From contig NZ_NWTI01000012.1 in NCBI RefSeq assembly GCF_002531575.1, positions 124,001 to 188,000 of the forward strand: 64,000 nt of DNA, written 5' to 3'. Under the pieces are notes generated by a model. It ran no database searches. It saw only the letters and a list, made by a program, of their open reading frames with translations, and was not told the DNA's origin. Position 1 is the first letter of the stretch; every line of letters starts with the position of its first letter. The translations under genes and the position numbers were made by a program. Source of the DNA: Bradyrhizobium sp. Y36. GTDB lineage: Bacteria; Pseudomonadota; Alphaproteobacteria; Rhizobiales; Xanthobacteraceae. Below, piece after piece: positions 1-8,727 of the stretch.

Positions 1-436
1 CCCGGTAGGAGGTGACGACCTTGGCGGTCTCGGCGGGATCGCCGGACAGGCCTTCGAGGTGCGGATCGAAGCTCGACAGGTACTCCTTCATGGTCGCCGG
101 CGTATCGCGCTCGGGGTCGACCGAGATGAAGACGGCATTGACCTTGTCGGCATCCTTCCCCATCGCGCGCAGCACTTCCGAGATCTCGAACAGCGAGGTC
201 GGGCAGACGTCGGGGCAATGGGTGTAGCCGAAGAAGATCAGGGTCGGCTTGCCCTTCAGGTTCTTGTCGGTGACGGCCTTGCCGTGCTGGTCGGTGAGCT
301 GGAACGGGCCGCCGATCGCAGCCGGCTGCGCCACCTTGCTGACCCCGCCCATGGCCCAGAACAAGATCAGGAGCCCGACGACGAGACTTGCGGCGAAGGC
401 GGTCGCGATCACCAGCGGGCGGGTGGCGGAACTCAT
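1..436 (-). CDS. SCO1/SenC family copper chaperone (partial)
   Basis: Membrane-anchored thioredoxin-fold protein of the Sco family, which supplies copper to the CuA centre of cytochrome c oxidase or works as a periplasmic thiol reductase. The visible 145 residues show one N-terminal membrane helix (about 7-29), then the copper-binding cysteines in FFGYTHCPDVCPTSL and the SVDPERDTP segment typical of the family. The distal copper-ligand His lies beyond the window edge, so the gene is incomplete here. The ATG is at the complement of 436, 24 bases after a small membrane protein gene on the same strand, which suggests cotranscription. The family call is firm; oxidase assembly versus redox role cannot be decided here. 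Confidence 0.93.
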   Translation of the reverse strand, partial: MSSATRPLVIATAFAASLVVGLLILFWAMGGVSKVAQPAAIGGPFQLTDQHGKAVTDKNLKGKPTLIFFGYTHCPDVCPTSLFEISEVLRAMGKDADKVNAVFISVDPERDTPATMKEYLSSFDPHLEGLSGDPAETAKVVTSYR

Positions 437-460
437 GAGCGGAAAACTTCCTGTCGCGGA

Positions 461-655
461 TCAGAAGCAGGCGGCGAAACCGGTCCTGATGATTTCGAAG
501 AACATCTGCGTGCCATAGTGGAACCACAGCGCCAGCGCGCCGAGCACGAGCAATCCGCCGATCGCCGCACCCACCCACAGCAGCACGGACGGCGTCCGGC
601 CGGCAGTGGACGAATTGTCCTGTAACGGATGCGAGGGGTGCAGGGGTTGAGCCAT
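461..655 (-). CDS. Small single-span membrane protein, hypothetical
   Basis: A 64-residue protein starting MAQPLHPSHP with a polar N-terminus of about 20 residues, one hydrophobic helix (about 22-44, VLLWVGAAIGGLLVLGALAL) and a short C-terminal tail ending GFAACF. An in-frame extension to 760 exists but is arginine-rich and unlike the rest, so the internal ATG at 655 is preferred. It lies directly upstream of the Sco gene on the same strand. A link to copper or oxidase assembly is only inferred from position. I do not recognise a named family. Confidence 0.6.
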   Translation of the reverse strand: MAQPLHPSHPLQDNSSTAGRTPSVLLWVGAAIGGLLVLGALALWFHYGTQMFFEIIRTGFAACF

Positions 656-802
656 GACAACGATCGGGGGGCGAAGGCCCGGGTTCCAGGCTCTCAGATA
701 GGCCTTGGCCCGCCGGCGGGCAAGGCGGCACCAGCCCCTCAAGGCGCTATCAGCGGTCAAAGCGCCGCCGGAGGCCGAAAGAATGTTGTCAGGCTGGGAG
801 CG

Positions 803-1324
803 TCAGTGCAGCAGCTGGCCGCGGGCGGATTCGAGCTGGTCGCCTTGGGGGAGCGGCCGGCGCGACGGCTTGATGGTCGAGGCCTGCGCGTCGAGGTAGC
901 AGGGCTTGTACATGGCCTGAAGCTGCTTGCCCTTCAGGAAGAGCATGTGCGGGGTGAGGCCGCCGCGCTGGCTGATCCAGCGCTTCACCTGCGAGGGGTA
1001 CATCGCATAGAGCATCTGGGTCGCCTCGGGATTGGTCACGGCGCGGCCATTGCTGCCGAAATCCCAGGCGGCGTGGAAGCCGAGCGTCGCGCTCGAGGTC
1101 ACGCAGATGCGGTCATGCGGGATGGCGCCGAGGACGATGGTGCAGGCGGAGGCACACAGGCCGTCGATGATGACGGTCTCGCCGGATTGACGCAGGTCCT
1201 GGTACTTGTCGACGTAGGTTCCAATCCGGCCACCGCGGTCATCCGCGATCCGAACCACCGCGTGAGAAGCCCCCATGCCAGCGATCAAGAGAACTGCCGC
1301 AAGCAACCCCGTCAGAAACTTCAT
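803..1324 (-). CDS. Secreted ClpP/crotonase-fold-like protein
   Basis: A 173-residue protein with an N-terminal signal peptide (MKFLTGLLAAVLLIAGMGAS, cleavage probably after SHA). The mature part contains GLCASACTIVLGA, which resembles the serine-containing turn of periplasmic ClpP-like proteins (COG3904 type), followed by ATLGFHAAWD, where a His could serve the active site. This placement is by eye. The ATG at the complement of 1324 is chosen because it begins the signal peptide; the longer frame upstream has no such logic. Catalytic activity is unproven and the substrate unknown. It is transcribed toward the Sco gene but separated from the small membrane protein by about 150 bases. Confidence 0.65.
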   Translation of the reverse strand: MKFLTGLLAAVLLIAGMGASHAVVRIADDRGGRIGTYVDKYQDLRQSGETVIIDGLCASACTIVLGAIPHDRICVTSSATLGFHAAWDFGSNGRAVTNPEATQMLYAMYPSQVKRWISQRGGLTPHMLFLKGKQLQAMYKPCYLDAQASTIKPSRRPLPQGDQLESARGQLLH

Positions 1325-1602
1325 TGTCCCCCGCCCCGGTCGAATTCGAATCTGCGTGTCAGGTGGTGATGCCCGGCTAGCGTCCGTCGTAACCGCGGTT
1401 TTGTCTAGGCAGGCCGGCTGGCTCAAAACAAATTCAAATCCAGTGTTGCGTCCGCGCTGCACTCGGTGGGTCTCTATCCCAAAGTGGAACAAGTTAAGGA
1501 TGTCTTGCGCGCCACGCCCTTGATCTCAGTTACAACCGCTGGCTTCAATCCGGGCGAATACAGGGGAATCCATCGAGGAGGGAATCATGGAGGGGGAAAA
1601 CC

Positions 1603-3261
1603 ATGGCTGAGGAGACCGATGTCATCGTCGTCGGCGCCGGATTGTCGGGCCTCGTTGCCGCAACCGAGATCGCGGACGCGGGCAAGCGCGTGATCGTGGT
1701 CGACCAGGAGGGCGAGCAGTCGATCGGCGGCCAGGCGTTCTGGTCGTTCGGCGGATTGTTCCTGATCAATTCGCCGGAGCAGCGCCGGCTCGGCATCAAG
1801 GACTCCTACGACCTCGCGATGCAGGACTGGCTCGGTACCGCCGGCTTCGACCGCGACGAGGATTTCTGGCCACGCAAATGGGCCGAGGCCTATGTGGCGT
1901 TCGCCGCCGGCGAGAAGCGCGACTGGCTGCGGGCGATGGGCCATCGCATCTTCCCCGTGGTCGGCTGGGCCGAGCGCGGCGGCTATGACGCGATGGGCCA
2001 CGGCAATTCCGTGCCGCGCTTTCACGTCACCTGGGGTACCGGCCCCGGCATCGTCGAGCCGTTCGAGCGCCGTGCGCGCGAGGCCGTCAGAAGCGGCCGG
2101 CTGGTCTTCAGGTGTCGCCATCGCGTCGACGCGCTTTCGATCACCAACGGGACGGTCGATGGCGTCAGCGGCGCCGTGCTCGCGCCTGATGCTGTCGAGC
2201 GCGGCAAGAGCTCGTCCCGCAACGTGGTCGGCGAATTCGCGATCAAGGCCCAGGCCGTGATCGTGGCGTCCGGCGGCATCGGCGGCAATCACGAGCTGGT
2301 GCGGCAGAACTGGCCGGAGCGGCTCGGCACGCCGCCAAAGTTCATGATCTCCGGCGTGCCCGAGCATGTCGACGGCCGCATGATCGGCATCACCGAGAAG
2401 ACGGGCGCGCGGCTGATCAACCGCGACCGCATGTGGCACTATGTGGAGGGCATCCAGAACTGGAATCCGATCTGGCCGCGCCACGGCATCCGCATCCTTC
2501 CGGGGCCGTCGTCGATGTGGTTCGACGCCACGGGCACGCGGCTGCCGGCGCCGCTGTTCCCGGGCTCCGACACGCTCGGTCAGCTCAAATACATCATGTC
2601 CACCGGCTATGATTATTCCTGGTTCATCCTGACCCAGAGCATCATCAAGAAGGAGTTTGCGCTGTCGGGGTCGGAGCAGAACCCCGATTTGACCGGCAAG
2701 AGCTGGCGCATGACGATCAAGCGGGCCACCAACAAGGGCGCGCCGGCGCCGGTCGAGGCGTTCAAAAGCCATGGTGTCGACTTCATCGTGCGCGACAAGC
2801 TCGAGGACCTCGTCGCGGAGATGAACAAGCTTGCCGGCAGCGACCTTCTCAAGCTCGAGCACATCAGGATGCAGATCGAGGCGCGCGATCGCGAGATCGC
2901 CAACCCCTACGTCAAGGATGCGCAGGTGATGAACATTCACAACGCGCGCCGCTATATCGGCGACAAGCTGATCCGCACCGCGTCTCCGCACAGGATTCTG
3001 GATCCCGCCCAGGGGCCGCTGATCGCGGTCAAGCTCAACATCCTCACCCGCAAGACGCTGGGCGGTTTCGAGACCGATCTCGACTCGCGCGTGTTCGGTG
3101 CCGAAGGCAGCGTCATTCCCGGCCTCTACGCGGTCGGCGAAGCCGCGGGCTTCGGCGGCGGCGGCGTGCACGGCTATCGCTCGCTGGAAGGCACGTTCCT
3201 CGGCGGCTGCCTGTTCTCGGGCCGCAACGCCGGGCGCGCGGCAGCGAAAGCGGTGGGATAG
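1603..3261 (+). CDS. FAD-binding dehydrogenase (KstD-like, COG3573 type)
   Basis: A 552-residue flavoprotein related to 3-ketosteroid dehydrogenases and fumarate reductase flavoprotein subunits. The Rossmann FAD motif VIVVGAGLSGLVAATE is at residues 8-23, with the acidic end of the second strand near VVDQE. A second FAD-contacting segment, GLYAVGEAAGFGGGGVHGYR, lies near the C-terminus, followed by SLEGTFLGG. There is no signal peptide, so it is probably cytoplasmic. A purine-rich stretch (GAGGGGGAAAACC) precedes the ATG. The next gene begins 3 bases after its stop, so the two are likely one transcript. The substrate cannot be told from sequence. Confidence 0.85.
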   Translation: MAEETDVIVVGAGLSGLVAATEIADAGKRVIVVDQEGEQSIGGQAFWSFGGLFLINSPEQRRLGIKDSYDLAMQDWLGTAGFDRDEDFWPRKWAEAYVAFAAGEKRDWLRAMGHRIFPVVGWAERGGYDAMGHGNSVPRFHVTWGTGPGIVEPFERRAREAVRSGRLVFRCRHRVDALSITNGTVDGVSGAVLAPDAVERGKSSSRNVVGEFAIKAQAVIVASGGIGGNHELVRQNWPERLGTPPKFMISGVPEHVDGRMIGITEKTGARLINRDRMWHYVEGIQNWNPIWPRHGIRILPGPSSMWFDATGTRLPAPLFPGSDTLGQLKYIMSTGYDYSWFILTQSIIKKEFALSGSEQNPDLTGKSWRMTIKRATNKGAPAPVEAFKSHGVDFIVRDKLEDLVAEMNKLAGSDLLKLEHIRMQIEARDREIANPYVKDAQVMNIHNARRYIGDKLIRTASPHRILDPAQGPLIAVKLNILTRKTLGGFETDLDSRVFGAEGSVIPGLYAVGEAAGFGGGGVHGYRSLEGTFLGGCLFSGRNAGRAAAKAVG

Positions 3262-3264
3262 GTC

Positions 3265-4182
3265 ATGCGGTGGTGGATGCGTATCGGGGCGCTGGCCGCG
3301 ACATTGATCGTCGCTTCGTCTGCATCCGCCGAGACCATCGACGTCAACGGCGTGAAGCGTTCCTACACCGCGCAGCTTCCGGGAAAGAAGCCGGCTCCGC
3401 TGGTGGTCGTGCTGCACGGCAAGACCCAGCGCGGCGCCGACATGATCGCGCGGACGGCGTGGCCGCAGGTCGCAAAGCGCGAGGGTCTTGCCGTCGTGTT
3501 TCCCGACGGCCTCAACCATGCGTGGGCGGACGCGCGCACCAAGGCGGGGCCCACGCTGCGCGGTCCGCCCGAGGGCACTGACGACGTCGCCTTCATCGCA
3601 ACGCTTGTCGAGAAGCTGGTGGCGGACGGCACCGCCGACGCCAAACGCGTCTATGTCACCGGCATCTCCAATGGCGGCGCCATGGCGATGACGCTCGTCT
3701 GCGCCCGCGCCGATCTGTTCGCGGCCGGCGCGAGCGCGATCATGAACCTCACCGACGAGTCCGCCGTCACCTGCCATCCGTCGCGGCCGCTGCCGATGCT
3801 GCTCATGAACGGCACGGCCGATCCGCTGGTGCCCTATGCGGGCGGACGCGGGTCGAGCTATTTTGCCGCAGACGGATTCTGGTCGACCGAGGAGACGCTG
3901 GCGTTCTGGCGCAAGCTCAACGGCTGCGAGGCCGATGACGCGGCCAGCACCGAACTGCCCGACAGGAACGCTGCGGACCAATCCACGGTGACGCGGATCT
4001 CCTCGCGCTGCCCTCAAGGCCACGACGTCGTGCTCTATCGCGTCAACCATGGCGGCCATCGCATGCCCGGATTGTCTCCGGATGCCCGCTTCCCGAGGGT
4101 CGCGGCGGGCCTGCTCGGGCCGCAGAATGCCGACATCGACGGCGCCGAGACGATCTGGGCTTTTTTCAGTCGGTTTCCGTAA
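3265..4182 (+). CDS. Secreted PHB-depolymerase/feruloyl-esterase-like hydrolase
   Basis: A 305-residue alpha/beta hydrolase of the LpqC / poly(3-hydroxybutyrate) depolymerase type. Residues 1-22 form a signal peptide ending ASA. Oxyanion-hole residues HG are at 51-52, the nucleophile elbow GISNGG puts Ser at 135, a likely acid is Asp186 in GTADPLVPY, and the His is 262 or 265 in NHGGHRMPG. It should cut esters in the periplasm or outside the cell. It starts 3 bases after the flavin dehydrogenase and is probably cotranscribed. The exact ester is unknown. Confidence 0.85.
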   Translation: MRWWMRIGALAATLIVASSASAETIDVNGVKRSYTAQLPGKKPAPLVVVLHGKTQRGADMIARTAWPQVAKREGLAVVFPDGLNHAWADARTKAGPTLRGPPEGTDDVAFIATLVEKLVADGTADAKRVYVTGISNGGAMAMTLVCARADLFAAGASAIMNLTDESAVTCHPSRPLPMLLMNGTADPLVPYAGGRGSSYFAADGFWSTEETLAFWRKLNGCEADDAASTELPDRNAADQSTVTRISSRCPQGHDVVLYRVNHGGHRMPGLSPDARFPRVAAGLLGPQNADIDGAETIWAFFSRFP

Positions 4183-4186
4183 AGCC

Positions 4187-4270
4187 ACATGCGCAGTGGT
4201 GACGCATGCGCCGCAGGCCACGCATGCGTGCGGGGCAACACATGCGTGCCCTGCAACGCAATGCGTGCCA
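4187..4270. repeat. Imperfect ~18-base tandem repeat around CATGCGT
   Basis: Between the esterase and the Rid gene, the core CATGCG (last copy AATGCG) recurs at 4188, 4204, 4222, 4240 and 4260, spacing 16-20 bases. The middle copy is the palindrome ACGCATGCGT. It ends about 60 bases upstream of the next start codon, so it could be leader or promoter sequence. No function is known to me. Confidence 0.7.
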
Positions 4271-4332
4271 GGGGTGGCAGAGCGCGAGGTGCTGGGCTAG
4301 ACAGGGCCGCCATTTCAGTGAGGAGACCCCCA

Positions 4333-4683
4333 ATGAGCATTCAGCGTTTCGAAACCGGCCCGCGCATGAGCCAGGTCGTCGTGCACGGTAACACCGTCTA
4401 TCTCGCCGGCGTCGTCGCCAACAAGGCGGCCGGCGAAAGCGTGACGAAGCAGACCCAGGACATCCTGGCCACCATCGACGGCCATCTCGCCAAGGCCGGC
4501 ACCGACAAGTCGAAGCTGCTCTCGGCTACCATCTACATCACCGACATGAAGACCTTCGGCGAAATGAACGCGGTGTGGGACGCCTGGGTGTCGCCCGGCA
4601 ACACGCCCGCGCGCGCCACCGTCGAGGCCAAGCTGGCGGCGCCGCAATACACCGTCGAGATCATGGTGGTTGCCGCGAAGTAA
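4333..4683 (+). CDS. RidA/YjgF-YER057c-UK114 family protein
   Basis: A 116-residue Rid protein; the family hydrolyses reactive enamine/imine intermediates formed by PLP enzymes and acts as a trimer in the cytoplasm. The conserved arginine that binds the carboxylate is R94 in NTPARATVEAKL, followed by the strand QYTVEIMVVA. The ATG at 4333 is chosen because AGGAG lies about 8 bases upstream and the family's N-terminus starts there. A strong intrinsic terminator follows. Its nearest neighbours do not suggest a specific PLP enzyme partner, so it may be a general RidA-like or a Rid subgroup protein. Confidence 0.88.
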   Translation: MSIQRFETGPRMSQVVVHGNTVYLAGVVANKAAGESVTKQTQDILATIDGHLAKAGTDKSKLLSATIYITDMKTFGEMNAVWDAWVSPGNTPARATVEAKLAAPQYTVEIMVVAAK

Positions 4684-4708
4684 TCGTCGCGAACGATCCA
4701 CAACCGAA

Positions 4709-4747
4709 AGAAGCGCGATGAGGGCATCATCGCGCTTCTTTTTTTGC
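4709..4747 (+). terminator. Intrinsic terminator after the Rid gene
   Basis: A perfect 14-base-pair stem (AAGAAGCGCGATGA with its complement) closes a 5-base loop GGGCA and is followed by a run of T. It begins about 25 bases after the Rid stop codon. Confidence 0.92.
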
Positions 4748-4853
4748 ACGTACCTCAGCTTCTTTGCGCATGACCTCCGAGGTAATCGATCGGCGCACGC
4801 ATTCCTTCGATAGTGACGGTCAGCCGAACACGGCGTCCTCGAAGGAGATCACC

Positions 4854-5219
4854 ATGACCGACCCCGTCACCATCGCCCGCCGCTACATCGAGCTCTGGAA
4901 CGAGCGCACCGCCGGCCGCCGCCGCGAGCTGCTCGGCGAGGACTGGACGAATGATGCGAGCTATGTCGATCCCCTGATGAAGGGCGACGGCCACGACGGC
5001 GTCGAGGCGCTGATCGCGGGCGTGCAGCAGCGTTTTCCCGATTTCAAGTTCAGCCTGATCGGCGAGCCCAATGGCTACGGCGACCATATCCGCTTTTCCT
5101 GGGGCCTCGGTCCCGACGGCGCTGACAGCCCGATCAAGGGCACGGATTTCGCCGTGCTGAAGGACGGCCGGATCAGAAGCGTGACCGGATTTCTCGATCA
5201 GGTGCCGCCCGCGGCGTGA
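4854..5219 (+). CDS. NTF2-like / SnoaL-like domain protein
   Basis: A 121-residue protein of the SnoaL-like NTF2 fold (TIARRYIELWNERTAGRR at the start, then ASYVDPLM and DGVEALIAGVQQRFPDF). Members are isomerases, hydrolases or simple binding proteins with a conical pocket. The ATG at 4854 has AAGGAG nine bases upstream; upstream in-frame ATG codons lack this. No operon partner is clear, since a terminator precedes it and the helicase gene starts 78 bases later. Function unassigned. Confidence 0.8.
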   Translation: MTDPVTIARRYIELWNERTAGRRRELLGEDWTNDASYVDPLMKGDGHDGVEALIAGVQQRFPDFKFSLIGEPNGYGDHIRFSWGLGPDGADSPIKGTDFAVLKDGRIRSVTGFLDQVPPAA

Positions 5220-5297
5220 GACGGGCGGCTCTCCCCGTGCAGGCAGGGAGGGCCGCACCCCTCGACGAAGCCACTCTCGCGGCTTACCTGTCATGGC

Positions 5298-7895
5298 GTG
5301 ACGCGCCGCATCCTCAAAAGTCAGGCCGAGACGCCTTCGCTGCTGCCCGACCGCTTCAAGGCGTGGTTCGCGGCTCGCGGCTGGTCGCCGCGCGCGCATC
5401 AATTGGAACTGCTGGAGAAAGCGCGCGAGGATGCGAGCGCGCTGCTGATCGCACCGACCGGCGCCGGCAAGACGCTGGCGGGATTTCTGCCGACCCTGGT
5501 GGAGCTTTCGACCGAGGCGGCCGAACGGAAAGCCGCCGAGAAGCAAGGCCTCGTCTCCACCGGCCGTGGCCTGCAGCGGACCGGCGGCTTGCACACGCTC
5601 TATATCTCGCCGCTGAAAGCGCTCGCCGTCGACATCGCGCGCAATCTGGAACGGCCGATCGCGGAGATGGGCCTGCCGATCAAGGTTGAGACCCGCACCG
5701 GCGATACGCCGGTGTCGCGGCGCCAGCGGCAGCGGCGCTATCCGCCCGACGTGCTGCTGACGACGCCGGAGCAACTCGCGCTGCTGCTCTCCTCCGACGA
5801 CGCGCCGTTCCTGTTCTCCTCGCTCAAGCGCATCGTGCTCGACGAGTTGCATGCGCTGGTGACGTCCAAGCGCGGCGATCTGCTCTCGCTCGGCCTCGCG
5901 CGGCTGTGGCGGCTGGCGCCGCAGATGCGCGCGATCGGCCTGTCGGCCACGGTGGCCGAGCCGGAGCAGCTCGCGCGTTTCCTGGTGCCGCAGCCCGATG
6001 GCCGGGAGCAAGCAGCCGACATCGTCGTCGCCGGTGGTGCTGCGCCCCCTGAGGTCGAGATGCTCGACACGCGCGAACGCCTGCCCTGGGCCGGCCACAG
6101 CGCGCGCCACGCGCTCCCCGAAATCTACGAGCTGATCAAGGCGAACAAGACCACGCTGGTCTTCGTCAACACCCGCAGCCAGGCCGAGATGCTGTTCCAG
6201 AATCTCTGGAGCATGAACGACGACGGCCTCGCCATCGCGCTGCATCACGGCTCGCTCGACGTCGCCCAGCGCCGCAAGGTCGAGGACGCGATGTCGGCGG
6301 GCAGATTGCGCGGCGTGGTCTGCACCTCCTCGCTCGACCTCGGCGTCGACTGGGGCGATGTCGATCTCGTCGTCAATATCGGCGCGCCCAAGGGCTCCTC
6401 GCGCCTGATGCAGCGCATCGGCCGCGCCAACCATCGCCTCGACGAGGCCTCGCGCGCCGTGCTGGTGCCGGCCAACCGTTTCGAGGTGCTGGAGTGCCGC
6501 GTCGCGATCGACGCCATTGCCGAGAATGCGCAGGACACGCCGCCGCTGCGTACCGGCGCGCTCGACGTGCTGGCCCAGCACGTGCTCGGCTGTGCCTGCG
6601 GCGAGCCGTTCCTCTCTGACGAGCTCTATGCCGAGGTCCGCACCGCCGCGCCTTACGCAAATCTGTCGCGGCAGGATTTCGACGATGTCGTCGATTTCGT
6701 CGCCTCCGGCGGCTACGCGCTGAAGACCTATGAGCGCTTTGCCCGCATCAAGCAGGACAAGGAGGGCCGCTGGCGCGTCGCCAATCCCAAGGTGCGGCAG
6801 AGCTACCGGATGAATGTCGGCACCATCGTCGAGGACGACATGCTGAAGGTGCGCCTGGTGCGCTCACGCGGCGGCGGCCATGGAAAGGCTGGCGGCTCCA
6901 CCGGCGTGATCGCGCGCGGCGGCCGGCTGCTCGGCGAGATCGAGGAAGCCTTCATCGAGGGCCTCTCGCCCGGCGACACCTTCGTGTTCTCCGGCGAGGT
7001 GGTGCGCTACGAAACGCTGGTCGAGGATCAGGTCTATGTCTCGCGCGCGCATGACAAGGACCCCAAGGTTCCCTCCTATATGGGCGGCAAGTTTCCGCTC
7101 TCGACCTATCTCGCCGAACGCGTGCGCCGCCTGCTCGACGATGGCCGCGCCTGGGGCGGCCTGCCGGAGCAGGTGCGCGACTGGCTGTCGCTGCAAAGGG
7201 ACGTCAGCCGCGTGCCGGCCGTGCGCGAGCTCCTGGTCGAGAGCTTTCCGCGGGCCAACAAGCACTACATCGTCTGCTATCCCTTCGAGGGCCGCCTTGC
7301 GCATCAGACCCTCGGCATGCTGCTGACGCGCCGGCTGGAGCGCGCCCGCGCCCGGCCGCTCGGCTTCGTCGCCAACGAATATGCGGTGGCGATCTGGGCG
7401 CTCGGCGATCTCTCCGCCATGATCCGCGATGGCCGCATCGATCTCAATGCGCTGTTCGACCCTGACATGCTCGGCGACGATCTGGAGGCCTGGCTTGCCG
7501 AATCCGCGCTGATGAAGCGCACGTTCCGCAACTGCGCCATCATCTCCGGACTGATCACGCGCCGGCATACCGGCGAAGAGAAGAGCCGCCGTCAGGTGCT
7601 GTTCTCGACCGATCTGGTCTACGACGTGCTGCGCAAGCATCAGGCCGATCACGTCCTCCTGCGCGCCGCGCGCGCCGACGCCGCCACCGGCCTGCTCGAT
7701 CTGCGCCGCCTCAGCGACATGCTGATGCGCATCCACGGCCGCATCACGCATCGGGAACTCGACCGCGTCTCCCCCCTCGCGGTGCCCGTGATGCTGGAAA
7801 TCGGCCGCGAGTCAGTCTATGGCGAAGCTGCAGACGAGCTTTTGGCCGAAGCCGCCGATGAGCTCGTCAAAGAGGCGATGGATAGAAGCGGGTAA
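5298..7895 (+). CDS. Ligase-associated DNA damage response DEXH-box helicase (Lhr type)
   Basis: An 865-residue superfamily 2 helicase of the Lhr group. Motifs: Walker A APTGAGKT (52-59), DELH (182-185), SAT (216-218), motif VI QRIGRANHR (372-380), then the winged-helix and Lhr C-terminal regions. The start is GTG at 5298; an ATG five bases earlier hits a stop after two codons. The metallophosphoesterase pdeM starts 3 bases after its stop, the pairing known for ligase-associated DNA repair gene sets. The ligase and beta-lactamase-fold exonuclease of complete sets are not in this window. It is expected to unwind or remodel damaged DNA. Confidence 0.92.
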   Translation: MTRRILKSQAETPSLLPDRFKAWFAARGWSPRAHQLELLEKAREDASALLIAPTGAGKTLAGFLPTLVELSTEAAERKAAEKQGLVSTGRGLQRTGGLHTLYISPLKALAVDIARNLERPIAEMGLPIKVETRTGDTPVSRRQRQRRYPPDVLLTTPEQLALLLSSDDAPFLFSSLKRIVLDELHALVTSKRGDLLSLGLARLWRLAPQMRAIGLSATVAEPEQLARFLVPQPDGREQAADIVVAGGAAPPEVEMLDTRERLPWAGHSARHALPEIYELIKANKTTLVFVNTRSQAEMLFQNLWSMNDDGLAIALHHGSLDVAQRRKVEDAMSAGRLRGVVCTSSLDLGVDWGDVDLVVNIGAPKGSSRLMQRIGRANHRLDEASRAVLVPANRFEVLECRVAIDAIAENAQDTPPLRTGALDVLAQHVLGCACGEPFLSDELYAEVRTAAPYANLSRQDFDDVVDFVASGGYALKTYERFARIKQDKEGRWRVANPKVRQSYRMNVGTIVEDDMLKVRLVRSRGGGHGKAGGSTGVIARGGRLLGEIEEAFIEGLSPGDTFVFSGEVVRYETLVEDQVYVSRAHDKDPKVPSYMGGKFPLSTYLAERVRRLLDDGRAWGGLPEQVRDWLSLQRDVSRVPAVRELLVESFPRANKHYIVCYPFEGRLAHQTLGMLLTRRLERARARPLGFVANEYAVAIWALGDLSAMIRDGRIDLNALFDPDMLGDDLEAWLAESALMKRTFRNCAIISGLITRRHTGEEKSRRQVLFSTDLVYDVLRKHQADHVLLRAARADAATGLLDLRRLSDMLMRIHGRITHRELDRVSPLAVPVMLEIGRESVYGEAADELLAEAADELVKEAMDRSG

Positions 7896-7898
7896 GAC

Positions 7899-8609
7899 GT
7901 GACGACAGGCGCGCAGGTTTCGGAGGATGTCGACGACATGCGCGTGTCCACGGTCACCATCAGCGATGTGACCTTCGCCGCCGATCTCTCCGGCGCGCTG
8001 TTCTGGGAGGAGCAGCGCCTGCTGGTGGTCTCCGACCTGCATCTGGAGAAAGGCTCCAGCTTCGCCGCGCGCGGCGTGCTGCTGCCGCCTTACGATACGC
8101 TGGCGACGCTCAGTCGTCTCGCTGCTGTCATCTCCCGCCATGATCCGCGCACCGTCATTGCACTCGGCGACAGCTTTCACGATCGCACCGCGCATGAACG
8201 GTTGTCGCCGGACGACCGCGATGCCGTCGCCGCGCTCCAGGCCGGCCGCGACTGGATCTGGATTTCCGGCAACCACGATCCGATGCTGCCGCGCGATCTC
8301 GGCGGCACCGTCGCGGACGAGGTCGCGATCGGCCCGATCACCTTCCGTCACGAGCCGACCGGGGCGCGCGGCGAGATCGCCGGCCATCTCCATCCCAAGG
8401 CACGCGTCTCCGCGCGCGGCCGCTTCCTGGAGCGCCGCTGCTTCGCCTCCGACGGGATGCGCGCGGTGATGCCGGCGTTCGGCGCCTATGCCGGCGGCCT
8501 CAGCATCCGCGACGCCGCCTTCGCGAAGATCTTTCCGGCCAGGGGCTTCGTCGCCCACCTGCTCGGCGACCGCCGCGTCCACGCGATTGCGGCCTCGCGC
8601 TGTTCCTGA
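7899..8609 (+). CDS. pdeM: Ligase-associated DNA damage response endonuclease PdeM
   Basis: A 236-residue calcineurin-like phosphoesterase. Metal-binding motifs are SDLH (45-48), GDSFHD (90-95), GNHD (124-127) and GHLHPKA (162-168), in the expected order. It starts with GTG at 7899, 3 bases after the helicase stop; the ATG at residue 14 is a possible alternative. Family knowledge places it as a nuclease partner of Lhr-type helicases and an ATP-dependent ligase. A LexA-type box and a new gene follow immediately downstream. Confidence 0.9.
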   Translation: MTTGAQVSEDVDDMRVSTVTISDVTFAADLSGALFWEEQRLLVVSDLHLEKGSSFAARGVLLPPYDTLATLSRLAAVISRHDPRTVIALGDSFHDRTAHERLSPDDRDAVAALQAGRDWIWISGNHDPMLPRDLGGTVADEVAIGPITFRHEPTGARGEIAGHLHPKARVSARGRFLERRCFASDGMRAVMPAFGAYAGGLSIRDAAFAKIFPARGFVAHLLGDRRVHAIAASRCS

Positions 8610-8627
8610 GATTCCGACGCCATCTCA

Positions 8628-8642
8628 GAACAAATTAAGAAC
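8628..8642. promoter_or_regulatory. LexA (SOS) box, alphaproteobacterial type
   Basis: The sequence GAACAAATTAAGAAC matches the alphaproteobacterial LexA consensus GAAC-N7-GAAC exactly and is followed by A, as in strong sites. It lies 86 bases upstream of the ATG at 8728, in an A+T-rich intergenic stretch, and 19 bases after the pdeM stop. Confidence 0.75.
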
Positions 8643-8727
8643 ACTTTAGCAAGTCTTTGATATATCATTGTGATTCGGCACGTTGCCGACACAATATCTA
8701 GCGTCTGTCAGACTTTGCGAGGACTAG

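Noticed and set aside
8653..8668. FixK box near TTGATATATCATTG
   Set aside because: The right half does not match TTG(A/C)-N6-(T/G)CAA.
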